Source of the DNA: Kingdonia uniflora
Taxonomy: Eukaryota > Streptophyta > Magnoliopsida > Ranunculales > Circaeasteraceae
Length of the DNA stretch: 64,000 bases
Assembly: GCA_014058105.1 (NCBI GenBank)
Contig: JACGCM010000786.1
Span: forward strand, 1,240,001 to 1,304,000
Direction: 5' to 3'
In this document: positions 51,271 through 61,733 of the stretch, in pieces
Numbering within the stretch: position 1 is the first letter of the stretch
How the letters are laid out: every line of letters starts with the position of its first letter
Made by a program: the position numbers and the translations under genes
The notes under the pieces: generated by a model
What the model saw: the letters and a program-made list of their open reading frames with translations, nothing else
The model's database searches: none
What the model was told of the DNA's origin: nothing

Positions 51271-52143
51271 TGCTCGATCGACTCTCTCTCTCTCTCTCTC
51301 TCTCTTTCTTTCTTCTCTGTTGGAAAGTTTTTTAAGACGAAATTAATGGTGGAAAAGTTTTGAAATGGTTTTATACCACAATCTGACACACTTGTGTCGT
51401 TGTTGTTGTTGTTGTTGTTGCGGTGATATTTTTTTTGGAGCGAAACTAGCGGTTTTCCGCTTTTGTCCTCAAGGTAGTGATGCTGCAAATAGATATAGGA
51501 TCAAATCAATGCCAAGGGCCGTTTATTTTATTCGCCTTTGAGGTGATCTGAGTCTAACTTGATCTGAGTTTGAGTTTGAGTTTGAGTTTGAGTAAAGAGA
51601 AAAAGAGTCTCAAACTCCGATGAAATATTGGATATGAGTGGAGATGACAGATTTAAGTGAAAAAGTCTAAGTCTGTGAAAAAAAAAACACATCTAAGTAC
51701 GATGAGTTAGTTCAAATCACTGAACAGACTGAGACTTCGACCTCTGAGTTTGACATGGTGAAAAAACAAACGCTACCCAAGTTTCGTCGGATACAACTCG
51801 GCTTCCAGAATTCTTGCATTCAATAGCATCCAATCACGTATTGTTTGTGTTGGTAATTTTACTTCGAGCCAAACAGAGCCTAAACAAAATCCTTTTACTT
51901 CAGTCGTTTTTGTATATACAACGATAACAAGCGTTGTCTTTTACAAATATCGCCAAATGATCAGTCGCTTTGTCTAAGTGTAAGACAGTAGGCGCAAGTT
52001 AGCACCTGATTTCAACACCAAAACTCATAGTATCCCAAAGCCCATCTTTTTGTAAAATTAATTAAGATCGATCTTGGTGTCCATCTTTTTGTAAAATTCA
52101 TTCTTATAAGATCTGATCTAGCTTTGTTTTAAATTAGTGAGAG
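51271..52143. promoter_or_regulatory. Shared head-to-head promoter region
   Basis: CAP1 starts at 51270 on the minus strand and the small membrane protein gene at 52144 on the plus strand, so these 873 bases hold both promoters. Visible are (CT)n, (GTT)n and a TTTGAG hexamer array (about 51567-51596). No canonical TATA box was assigned. Confidence 0.55.
51285..51318. repeat. CT microsatellite in the CAP1 5' leader
   Basis: A (CT)n run lies 15-48 bases upstream of the CAP1 start codon. It reads as (GA)n on the coding strand, as in GAGA-type elements of plant promoters. A (GTT)n run follows at about 51396-51420. Confidence 0.85.
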
Positions 52144-54868
52144 ATGATAACACGTTCAAAGCTGGTTGAACAACTCAGAGAATATCAGATTAGATCTCAA
52201 CACAAGTGGGCTAAGCTTCTTTTCTTCTCTCCCAAACCACAAATCATTACCAGGTAAAATTTCTTAGATTAGAGTTAGAGTTAGCTTGGTTGAATTAAAC
52301 TTTTATTTACATGGAAATGAATTTGTTAGCAGTTCTTTTGATTTTAACCTCAAACTAAACTACAAACAGGCCATGCTAAATGCACACAACTGATACAAGT
52401 AGGAGATGTTGAGAATCACTATTATAAATAGACTACAAAGATGCACAATGTATCACTATTCTGTATTTTCCCATCAATCTACAGAATCCTGTGCAGTGCG
52501 TAAGGACCCTAACTCTAAGATTTTGTAAATGAAACAATATTTGTATGAAGTCATGAACAGACAAAGAAGTACAAAATCACTATCAAGAAAGAGAACTAAG
52601 GTTTACGTGGAAAATGGGGAGACGTCATTGGATTAAAACCATTTCCACTATGTTAAAACAGGTTGTAATTGTCCTTAAAGAGGGTGTATGACAAGAAAAA
52701 TAAGCACTTTGCTAAGCCTGCACAAAGCTCTTAAACCTGTGTGTTTCTCCCGCTTGAAGCACTACAAAACATCATCTTTTCTTTGGCGAAGTTGGCGGCA
52801 ATACTCGTGTTACCTGCACAGCTGCACTTGAAATGATAACTAATTAAGAAAGAGCAAATTTGATAATAATAATAATAAAAAACGTAGTTTCTTAGCAGCC
52901 CCTTGGTTCCTCACTTATTCAATCTCAATCCCTTTTCAGCAGATTACGGTCAGTTCAAGTCAAGTGGCAAACGGTTGACTTGTACAAACCCCAATATACC
53001 CTTACAAAAACCTGGATTTTTTTTTATTTTTTTAGCTTTACACCCCGCTGTTAGTTATCTCTTTCAGCTTTACACCCCCCGAGCTTTAATAAAGACATTA
53101 ATGGCGTTTTATGTTTTCAACTCTAAACAAAGGTAAAATCGCAAAATAAACCAAAGGGAGTTAGAAATACCTTCATTGGACCTTGTTGCAGACCGCCTAT
53201 TTTATCTTTCTTTTTTTAATTATTGATTTTTAAATGAAAAAGTTAGGTACGTATTTTTAAAAAATTGACTACAGTCTCCATTAGTCAATTGACTTTGACT
53301 TGTGTAATCTGTTGAAAAGGAACTGAGATTGAATAAGTGAGGAACCAAGGGGTCATTCGCGAATATGCCAATGAACTACGGGGGTTATATCAAATTTGCT
53401 CTTTCTTAGCATATTCGCGAATGACTCCTTGGTTCCTCAATTATTCAATCTCAGTCACTTTTCAATAGATTACGGCCAGTCCAAGTTAAGTGACCAACGG
53501 TTGACTTGTACAAACCCCTTGTTTTATGTTTTCAACTCTAAACAAAGGTAAAATCGCAAAATAAACCAAATGGAGTTAGAGATACCTTCATTGCACCTTG
53601 TTGCAGACTCCATATTTTATCTACGTATTTTTTAAAAATTGACTGCAGTTTTCGTTAGTCAATTGACTTTGACGTAATCTGTTGAAAAGTGACTGAGATT
53701 TAATAAATGAGGAACCAAGGGGTCATTCGCTAATATGCCAATAAACTACGGGGGTTATATCAAATTTGCTCATTAAGAAGCAATGAGAAAACAAGACAGA
53801 CTAATGCTTCAAAGAAAGAGCAGCACATTAATTTGTTTGATTTTCTCATCATTACTTAGTCAACATTGCTAGATTGAACATATGCAAGTGTGTAATTTCT
53901 CTTTAATATGTTGATTTTGAAGGTGATATTTGTTTCCTATGTTATCTAAAGCTAGATAAGTCTGATATTCACCACGGAAATACTAAAGGAAACAGATAAA
54001 AAAGTTTGAGGTGATAATGAGAATTTTAATTTTAAGAAATAGTGATGATACACGGAAAAATTTTATGACCAGTATTCATCACGAAATACTAAATCTTTGA
54101 TTGGAGACAATCAATCTATGTATATTTAGTTCAAGCCTCTACAAACATTTCGCCATGAAAGACAACATGGAACTTTCGTAGAATCATCCCTTAAATGGCT
54201 CACCATCCAGAACTTCGTTCATAGAAAGTTCTTCCCATGCTATCCACTTGCAGTATATACTCAATGGGGAGCCAAGAAAATTACCAGATTTTAATTATAG
54301 TTTGGAATACTATTTCACAGTTTTGAAGCTACCAAAAGAGCTGCAAAAGTTAAAGTTAATCGCAATTTATAGACAACGTCAACAAGTAGAAGAAAGGTGG
54401 AAATGCGGGATCCATCCTGATATTGTACTTATTATTTATTTGTTTGTTTTTATTTGGAATGCAAGCTGGGGGACTAACCACCATGATATATTTAAACCCC
54501 CCTATTGATATAGTACTCAACTTCAATGGAGTTTGTTATCATGACCTTAATGTACTTCCAAATATCACAATATTGGCTCCATGATTTTATTTTTTTCTGA
54601 TGTGTTTATAAAAGCTTTGGGTTTTCTATTTATTGCTTCTAACACAACTCTTGTATTAACTTGGTACAGTTCTGATGTCGCCGTTGCTCTAGCATGGGCG
54701 CTACTATTTTCTGTGTTGGTAATATCCTTGTGCACAGCACTCTACTTCACTCACTTCTGGCTTTCGCTTATTTTGATATGCCTAGGGGTTTTTCTTCCTA
54801 TACGCCTGAGAATGTCTAGGCAGAGAAAACTGGCTAGGAAAAGACTGTTGTTACCATTATCAATGTGA
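52144..54868 (+). CDS. Small conserved plant membrane protein (two exons, 102 residues)
   Basis: Exon 1 is 52144-52253 (MITRSKLVEQLREYQIRSQH, KWAKLLFFSPKPQIIT). Exon 2 is 54670-54868 (SSDVAVALAWALLFSVLVIS, ending RQRKLARKRLLLPLSM). The splice AG/GTAAAAT to GGTACAG/T keeps the frame exactly. The product has a soluble basic head, two likely membrane helices (about residues 40-62 and 66-85) and a strongly basic tail. I recall a conserved small angiosperm protein of this layout (SKL-EQLRDYQIRSQHKWA...), with no established function. The 2.4 kb intron holds a tandem MITE pair, which hides the gene from simple frame searches. No lesion was found. Confidence 0.8.
52843..53408. mobile_element. Terminal-inverted-repeat MITE, first copy
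   Basis: The left end is TTAAGAAAGAGCAAATTTGA and the right end reversed is CTAAGAAAGAGCAAATTTGA. The arms go on through CCCCTTGGTTCCTCACTTATTCAATCTC-like sequence for about 120 bases. The centre has an AT-rich run and a small frame without meaning. It is inside the intron of the small membrane protein gene. Confidence 0.75.
53404..53772. mobile_element. Same MITE family, second copy in tandem (5' truncated)
   Basis: It starts at the outer end of the first copy and repeats its interior (CCTTGGTTCCTCA, ACGGTTGACTTGTACAAACC, GTAAAATCGCAAAATAAACC) and right arm, ending CAAATTTGCTCATTAAGAA. The first 40 bases of a normal left arm are missing, because the right arm of copy one serves in their place. 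Head-to-tail MITE pairs like this arise by unequal exchange or aberrant transposition. Confidence 0.75.
53773..54669. other. Remainder of the small-gene intron
   Basis: Mostly featureless. A frame at 54248-54508 and the sequence before it show vague F-box-associated-like phrases (GTFVESSLKWLT, YYFTVLKLPKELQKLK), too weak to call. Confidence 0.4.
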
Positions 54869-55255
54869 ATTTCCAGATCCTAGACGAAAAATCCAGACGG
54901 CCTTCAGGGTTGAAAGCGGTAGCGGCATAATTTTAGTATGAGATAGTATTGTTTGTGTAACCCATAGAGACTTTGAGCCCTGGTTTTGCTCTGCTACAAC
55001 AGCAGTCAATTTCAAATTGAAGGTTGCCTGAAAGCTGAAAGATCACAGGCAATCTTCTTCATATAAACATGTTACGGTGGTCGTTGATGCTCTGATCTGA
55101 CCTAAATCTCTATACAATCTTTTATCTTCTTTATTTCATTGGATTGTAAAGTTCACCCTTGTTAGAAATTGGGTAATAAACTCAGATCGGCTTTTATAAT
55201 TTGAGACATTAGATAATTGTTCCCATGTTTTCATCTTATCATTAAATTTTTGTGA
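54869..55255. other. 3' flank of the small membrane protein gene
   Basis: Likely 3' untranslated region and terminator. No other feature was recognised. Confidence 0.45.
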
Positions 55256-55614
55256 CACTACTGTATAACAGTTCAGTCGATCAGACTTTTCCAACTCTAC
55301 CTGATAGGAATCATGGCCGACGTCCTCCGCGTCTTTAGTCGGCCTCTTCGTATGACCCCTTTTATTTTAGTAGTTTCTAAGTTATCTTATTTGTTTTAGA
55401 TATGTTTCCTATTATCTTGGGTAGTGTTTTGGAAAGGTGGGGACTCCTCTTCTATAAAGGAGTCTTGGGGGAGAGGTTAAAACTAGTTGGAGTTCTTGAG
55501 AGTAAACCCTAATTGAGAGAGAGATCTAGTTTTTGTTTATCAGTAAAGTAAAAAAAGTAGTTAATTTCTGTTTTAAATTTTTAATCGTTGCTTCTTTAGA
55601 TGTTTCTATAAACT
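55256..55614 (+). mobile_element. 5' LTR of a plus-strand LTR retrotransposon
   Basis: It contains a TATA-like CTTCTATAAAGGAGTC at about 55449 and a GAGAGAGAGATC leader. Immediately after, TTGGTACCAGACCGAGGCTC (55613-55632) resembles the initiator-Met primer-binding site TTGGTATCAGAGC with two changes. The start is approximate. Confidence 0.6.
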
Positions 55615-56745
55615 TGGTACCAGACCGAGGCTCGTTTCAGGGTTGTTTTTTGTTTTTTTGTTTTTTGTTTCCAATCGAAGATCGGTTACATGACCACGAG
55701 GTGAAGATAGAGGAGTTTAGGATCACGACGGAAAACTCGCAAAGGGAGTTAAAAGCACAATCAAAACAAACCAATCGAGCCTTAAACTCGGTCTTACACG
55801 CGATCACGTCTAACGCTACTAATGGTCAAAATGAAGTTGGTGTGGGGGTAATGGATAGCGTGGCATCATTAAGAGGAAGAGGGGCATCATTGGGTGCGTT
55901 TATGAGAGATGCGCGAAACTTAGGGGTCTCGCCAACTAGTGTTGGAGTGTTGGGCGAGGTAGGGGTGTACCCACAAGGGCTAATTTGAAGGAAGAGTTAA
56001 ACGGAGAGGCTTCGTTTACCTCCAATAGCTTCGAGAGTTTTGATGTGCTAGATGTTGAAATTGAAGATAAATTTGCGCATTCCGAGGAGAGAGTTCGTGG
56101 TGGGCAATGTAAGGGAAGTCAGATTTCGTCAAAATCTAGGAGACCAAATTCAAATGGTAACACCACGGGTTTGGGTCCGGAATCGTCACGTACGGGGAGT
56201 GCAAGACCACAGGTCTCCGATGACGATCGACAAATGAGACTAACCACATCCAACCCCGAAACCCTAACGGTGTCGGTGCCTATCGATACGATACAAGGGT
56301 CGATCTTAGACATACCGTTGGCCGTAATTCAACCCCTGAATCAGCACCCAAACACAGTCCAGATCTAGAAACCAACCCCAATCCATACCCTGTTACAAAT
56401 CCCGGAGTATACCTAACTATTAGACCCGAACCAGGTCCAACCAATGGTCCCCGTCCAGGTCTATTTACTGAACCTAGTCTAGAACATAACACTGAACCAA
56501 GTCCGACTACCGATCTCAGTTCGGCAAACAACACCGAACCAAGTCCAACAAACTATCCCGATTCAGCATGCAGGCCCGAACCAGGTCCAATCACAGACCC
56601 ATGTCCAACAACTAGCCCTGATCCATGCCCAGAACTCTACGGGCGAGTATCCAAGACACCAGACCCAGTTCGGGGTAAACGGTGGGTCATTACCGACAGG
56701 AATGCAGGGAGTGTCGATATCCCTATAGGCTTTTTTCAATCTCAA
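55615..56745 (+). pseudogene. gag-like region with Pro-rich repeats
   Basis: The first frame (to 55988) has EDRLHDHEVKIEEFRITTEN and ELKAQSKQTNRALNSVLHAI, a coiled-coil start as in many LTR gag proteins. The frame then shifts. From about 56325 to 56700 an open frame is rich in Pro, Thr, Ser and Glu with repeated EPGP, EPSP and DPCP phrases. It ends KTPDPVRGKRWVITDRNAGS. The family is not certain. It meets a minus-strand gag at about 56745, so one element was cut by the other. Confidence 0.5.
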
Positions 56746-58464
56746 TCATGTAAAGATGTCGAGCTTGACCTGGGCCTTGTTCTTGTTCGATTTCTTTTCT
56801 TTTTGTTTCTTCTTCGAGAAACTTTTGGACATCGAGTACATACTCGTGGAGCCTTCCTGCCATGACAATACAGCGAAAAACTCGTATAAGTGAGTAACAT
56901 TTGTCAGTCTCATAGCTATGGACATTATGATACTTGCACAGAGGTTTATTTGGGACATCGGGAATTTCCTATGCTTCTCGAAAGAGTTCATCCCCCCTTA
57001 GTATCGGTAAGATAGCTGATAAGGTGGTTGTCATAGGAGGCAAGACTGGGACAAGTCTATCTTTTTTCCAGTCTTTTCGTTTGACATTATCGTTGAAACG
57101 CCTACACTGTTTTGCAGCAACATTGCTTGTTGGTTTTGAGTGTGGCGGTGAGGGCACGTTGTTGGAGTGGATAAAAAAAGAACTCTTCATCTTATCTTTC
57201 TTGGATCGTTCGAGTTCAATGAAGTTATTAACCACATCGATCATCTCTGTGACGGTTTTGGGTTTGTAAAGTATAAGTTCTTCTCAAACTTTAAAATTGA
57301 TGTGGAGAGCAGATGTGAATGCCGGTACGACAATCTTGAGATCCAAATTCCTAATTTTTCTTGTTTCTTGCAAGAAACGTTTGTAGAAATTTGTCAAAGT
57401 TTCCTTCACACCTTGTTCGAAAAAGAAGAGATAGTCCACTATTATCTCGCGTTTTTTGGCATGTACGTAGTTTGATTCGAACAGTCGTTGTAACTGGGGG
57501 AAGCTAGTAATCAAACCTTTTGGAATAGTATGAAACCACCTGAGAGGCTCTTCCTTGGGGCTCTTGTTAAAAAGATGGCACAACATATGATTAAATTTAG
57601 AGTATAGGCCGACAGCTGCTTTGAAGTGACGGACGTGAGTGAGTGGGTTAGTAAGGCCTGCATATTAATGAAACCTCGGCATATGGAAGTTATTTGGAAT
57701 TGGCATAACTTCGAGATGAGAGGAAATTAGGTTGGTCTCGATCCTATCCAGAGTGGATCTTCGACTAAGATTGTCTGTATGTATAGCTTGAATCTTATTG
57801 TTCAAGTCATATAATGAAATAAATTGTTGGAGAGCGTCTGGTTTAGCTGCAGCTTGTGGATCAAAATCTCTTTGTCCTTCTGGGCCCAACCGTTCTCTAA
57901 CATGTCATCTTGGAGGTGGCGGTGGGGTCTGATGAAGTGTTCGTCGACTTCCTTGAGTTGTCGATGCTGACGATGTGAGGCCGAAATGTCGAGATGCTTT
58001 ATCTAAGTTCCTTGAGCGAGATTTGGAAGTTCAATTTCACTCTTCCCTCGGTAGGTTCTCCCTATGGGAAGCTCATGACCGATAATCACTTCGGGCCTGA
58101 GGAGTTGATCATTGTCGACCAGTGATTCAATTTTGTTGCCTTCGTAGACTTTCCATTTATTTTTGATGAGTTTGACTCTGTTGTTCCAGGGCCTTCCTCA
58201 TCTCGTTCCTCTCAACTTGGTGGGCTTGAGCGTGAATTCTTTGATCCTCCATTCGCTGGTTCCTGTCAGATTCCATCTGCTTCTGAAGCTCTGCAACATC
58301 ATTGTGCAGATTGACGGTTTCTGGTTGGATGGTGACAGGAACGTCCTCATTATGTCTCTGGGTGCTGCTGGAGGCACTTCTCAGGTTCATGTTGGTCATG
58401 GAAATGATTGTACAGAACGATATTGGGTAAAGAAAAAGTATATTTTCCCACAGACGATGCCAAT
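56745..58464 (-). pseudogene. Tat-type gypsy gag and leader, second element
   Basis: On the minus strand: a primer-binding-like TGGCATCGTCTGTGGGAA right after the LTR, the gag start MTNMNLRSASSSTQ with a coiled coil (VAELQKQMESDRNQRMEDQR), and the gag core EEPLRWFHTIPKGLITSFPQ and FFEQGVKETLTNFYKRFLQE. Then follows MIDVVNNFIELERSKKDK. The same order is seen at 3850-4470, so the two belong to one family. Frames are broken and pol is absent. Confidence 0.8.
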
Positions 58465-58924
58465 TGTAATGGCGTATTTTCCAGAAGGGAAACTTCGCCA
58501 ATACTTCAGTAAGGAGGTTGCAATTCTAAGCTAGAACCCAAAAGATTTATGTGGAAACTTAGTAAAACCACGACCTCAGTGAGGGTTTAAGGGTAAAATT
58601 CAATAAGTGCTAGTTATTACAATTGCTGAATGATAGAATAGATGCAGATAGTGAAAAATAACAAAGTTCTGGATCCCTTTTAACATGTACTATGCCTGTA
58701 TTTATAATGGATACGGGCAGTTACAAATAATTGGTCTCTTATTTTAATGGGTAGTGGGCAAACTTCACGAATCTCTTGCAACAACTCTATTTTGACCAAG
58801 TGTAACGGTTACTGTAGAGGATCGAGATATGTAGGTGTGCACTTGACATCTTCTCGAATGATCACATACATTTGACATGGTTGTACTAGCTTTCCTTGTC
58901 AAATGTGGGGAATATGCTACTACA
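58465..58924 (-). mobile_element. 5' LTR of the second Tat-type element
   Basis: On the minus strand it runs from TGTAGTAGCATATTCCCC to CGCCATTACA, with matching TGTA/TACA ends, followed by the primer-binding-like site. Inside are TTATAAATACAGGC as TATA and CTGAGGTCGTGGTTTTAC near the end. The latter box is shared with LTRs at 9279-10487 and 61062-61440. Length is 460 bp. Confidence 0.75.
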
Positions 58925-59205
58925 CTAACCGCCAGATCCTAACCAGATGCGAATTAGCCGCCATATCCTAACCAAATGCGAATTAAGCGCCAGATTATAA
59001 CCAAATTGTGAACTAACCGCCAGATTTTAACCATATATGAACTAATCGTCAGATTCTAACAAATTCGAACTAACCGACAAATCATAACTAGATGCATAGT
59101 AACCGTCAAATCCTAACAAGATGCGAAGAAAATAAATAGATGCATCCAACCACTAGATGCAAGACTATAAGCAAGTTAACCGCCAAATTCTCTAAATAAT
59201 AACTA
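58925..59205. repeat. Minisatellite beside the LTR, about nine units of 27-33 bp
   Basis: The unit is near CTAACCGCCAGATCCTAACC plus AGATGCGAA. Units diverge gradually to the right and the array starts exactly at the LTR end. Confidence 0.8.
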
Positions 59206-59569
59206 AAATCTATATACCCATACCATATGCGAGAATCTAACAAAAGTCACTAAAGACTAATATGATAAATCAAAGTCAATTTTGTTTCGGAAGTTAACTC
59301 AACCTACGTCACGAGAAAATTAATACCCTTCATAACTAAACAAGAACATGTTCAACACCCCAAGTCGCAACCAAACTCATTGATGCTCCCACACATTCAA
59401 ATAAATGGTGTGAGAAACCCAAATTAGCCCTCAAAATAGTTTAAATTGATGTAATAACATTTTACTAAAATAATACTTGTAAACAACACTCTAAAATAAC
59501 TCAGATTAATAAGAACACCTCCAATTTTTAGTAAACAACACCCCCATATTAGTAAGCAGCAAGCCAAAG
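59206..59569. other. AT-rich stretch with short CAACACCCC-like repeats
   Basis: Degenerate AACACCC-type repeats start near 59480 and resume after the solo LTR at 60530-60720, so the LTR landed inside this region. Confidence 0.45.
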
Positions 59570-60216
59570 TGTTAGGAAACTGAGGGGGCAAATCGCAACG
59601 CGGAAGCACAATGCAATTAACAAGAACTCGAAGAACTAACTCTAACCAAAGATAATTCGAGTAAAGGCAATAAAAACACAACACAAGGTTTAATTAGGTG
59701 GAAACCCTAAACAAGATCAAAACCACCCCCGGCAAGCACGACGAATATATTATCACTTAGGGTTACAAGAAGTTACAGAGATCTCAACCTCACCTCTTCC
59801 CTTACAGATAATCCCTAACAAGAAACCCTAGAAAGAGAACCCAAGAAATCTCTCAGAGCAAAACTCTAATTTCTCCCTTTTCTCTCTCTAACTATTTTAT
59901 CCCCTGTACAGAGGCCTATTTAACACGTACTCTGTATTTATAGACTTTATATTAGATCATCAGCGAAGTATGCATCACGAGACAATCCATCACTTTGGAT
60001 TAAATCCCTGTACTTCGAACGCAAAAAAAAAAACCCTACTTACATTGTCTATTCGAATAAGATTAAATCTATTTGAATATAATTGTTCAGGGACAAATGT
60101 ATTCGAAAAGAAATAATTTTATTCGAATACAAAAAGATCTGGATACTTTTATTCGAATAGAATTAATTCTATTAGAATACAAAAGTCGGCCCACCTTTTT
60201 GAGCCGTATCCCAACA
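59570..60216 (-). mobile_element. Solo LTR with perfect 5 bp target duplication
   Basis: The ends on the minus strand are TGTTGGGATACGG and CAGTTTCCTAACA. CAAAG is duplicated on both sides (59565-59569 and 60217-60221). Length is 647 bp. The U3 part (about 60050-60185) has an array of TATTCGAATA palindromes. A TATA-like CTATAAATACAGAG and the U5 motif GCTTCCGCGTTGCG are present. No internal region remains, so it formed by LTR-LTR recombination. Confidence 0.9.
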
Positions 60217-60221
60217 CAAAG

Positions 60222-60766
60222 TACTAAACACCACATAAATTGGTAATTGTTGGATAATATTGGATAATACTCTATTAGTTAATCAAAAGTAATGATATGA
60301 GAGAAGAGTAGGGATATATTTATTGATGAATAATTATCTGTATCCTCAGAGACCCTGTATTACAAAGGATAACCCTTTTTGGTTATTTATACTAACTCAA
60401 ACTCTCCCATAAACCCTAATGGTCTATGGGCTTGTTAGGAGTTCAGCGGACACCCTAACCCAGTTGGGTTCCCACCTTCGGCTGGACCCAACTCCTAGTA
60501 GTAACATCACTAAAGATTTGGTAACAACACCTCTGATTTGGTAGTAGCAACCCATATTTTAAAACTGCACCCCATAAATAAATATAACACCCCATAAATC
60601 GATATAACACCCCAAGAATTAGAAATATCACCTTATATTTATAAATAACACCCCCAGATTAAAAAAACAACACTCCATATTCAATTTACAACACTCTAGA
60701 TTTTGGAAAAACGATAAATCATCTATTAATCGCAAACAAAACCTTTGATTCCCAAAAATCAAGTTC
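60222..60766. other. Repeat-rich spacer
   Basis: It contains a TTGGATAATA doublet at about 60248-60268 and degenerate AACACCCCATAAAT-type repeats at 60530-60720. No gene was recognised. Confidence 0.45.
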
Positions 60767-60994
60767 GCTCTGATACTATGATAACATGAAGATACTATAT
60801 TGTTGATAAAGAAAGTGAAACAACAATCTTATTATTCAAAGTTGATGATACTCTAACAATCCAATCTATAGGCTATATATGGCATGGCCAAACATAAAAG
60901 CCTAATTAGAAATTAACTAAGTATAACAAATAAATACTTATTAAACAAGACATTACTTTATTAATAGTAACTAATATTATTTCTAACTCCAACA
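60767..60994 (-). mobile_element. Short copia-type LTR plus primer-binding site
   Basis: On the minus strand TGTTGGAGTTAG...GTTATCA (60994-60779, 216 bp) is followed by TAGTATCAGAGC (60778-60767), a near-perfect initiator-Met primer-binding site (TGGTATCAGAGC). This is the 5' end of a copia element whose coding part is lost. The small LTR would also fit a TRIM element. Confidence 0.65.
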
Positions 60995-61061
60995 CATACC
61001 ACACATTATGACCGGTGTAAGGACTTACTCCTGACCTCAAACTCTTGTGTTAAGGTCAACC

Positions 61062-61440
61062 TTTAAAGCAGCAACTCGACCTAACAATCACAAGATAACG
61101 TGCTGAAAGTGGGAGATCATTAAAAAAGCCGTTACAGGGAAGATATATCATTCATACCCTTACACAGCTGTAACGAAGACTCGTCAAAACTATTTTGTAA
61201 CATCCATCATTAAAATAAGATAGTAGTCATTAAACAACCATAATATGAGACCTATAAATAAGACCAAGGAAAAACAGATTAAGATGAGACTTTCTCTATT
61301 TGAAATATATAAGCAACACTACCCATAGTACTCACTGTAATAAATAGTCACTCAATCAATAACATCATTGTTTTTCTAAATCCTCTAGAGAGGTCGTGGT
61401 TTTTACTTATTCATCAAAGGTTTCCACACTAAGAGCAAAC
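61062..61440 (+). mobile_element. LTR remnant related to the pair at 9.3-10.5 kb
   Basis: It shares GAGACCTATAAATAAGACC and AGAGAGGTCGTGGTTTTTAC with the LTRs at 9279-10487, in the same order and orientation. Its right part is cut by the Harbinger element that starts at 61443. Confidence 0.65.
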
Positions 61441-61586
61441 GCAGTAGGGTGTGAGTTGAGTTTGGTTTGCCAACCCTCACCCAAACTCACACTCAAACCA
61501 CTCCCAACAGGCACTGTTTGAGTGAGAGTTTAGTGACCTAGCGCTACAGTAACCCAACTGAGTGTGGGGAACTCACACTCAAATGA

Positions 61587-61646
61587 AATTGAGTTTGGCG
61601 GTGTTTAGATCACCGCGCGGTGATCTAAATACCTCCAAACTCAATT
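61587..61646. repeat. 30 bp inverted repeat without loop
   Basis: Bases 61587-61616 are the reverse complement of 61617-61646, with two mismatches. The central 26 bases (61604-61629) are a perfect palindrome. It lies in the subterminal region of the Harbinger element, about 90 bases before ORF1. Confidence 0.9.
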
Positions 61647-61733
61647 ATTTCTCTAGAACACCTCCCTGGCTCCTTCTTCTCACCCAAAACCAAGAAACCC
61701 TAGTATAGAGGAGAACCTCTACGCTCTCCCCAA

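Noticed and set aside
54130..54510. F-box-associated-like phrases (GTFVESSLKWLT, LEYYFTVLKLPKEL)
   Set aside because: The two phrases are in different frames, short and interrupted by stops. No F-box was found, and similarity may be chance.
56969..57269. Plus-strand frames over the second gag region
   Set aside because: Antisense shadows of the minus-strand gag.
58925..59205. CRISPR-like regular repeats
   Set aside because: Units are contiguous without unique spacers and the DNA is plant nuclear; it is a minisatellite.
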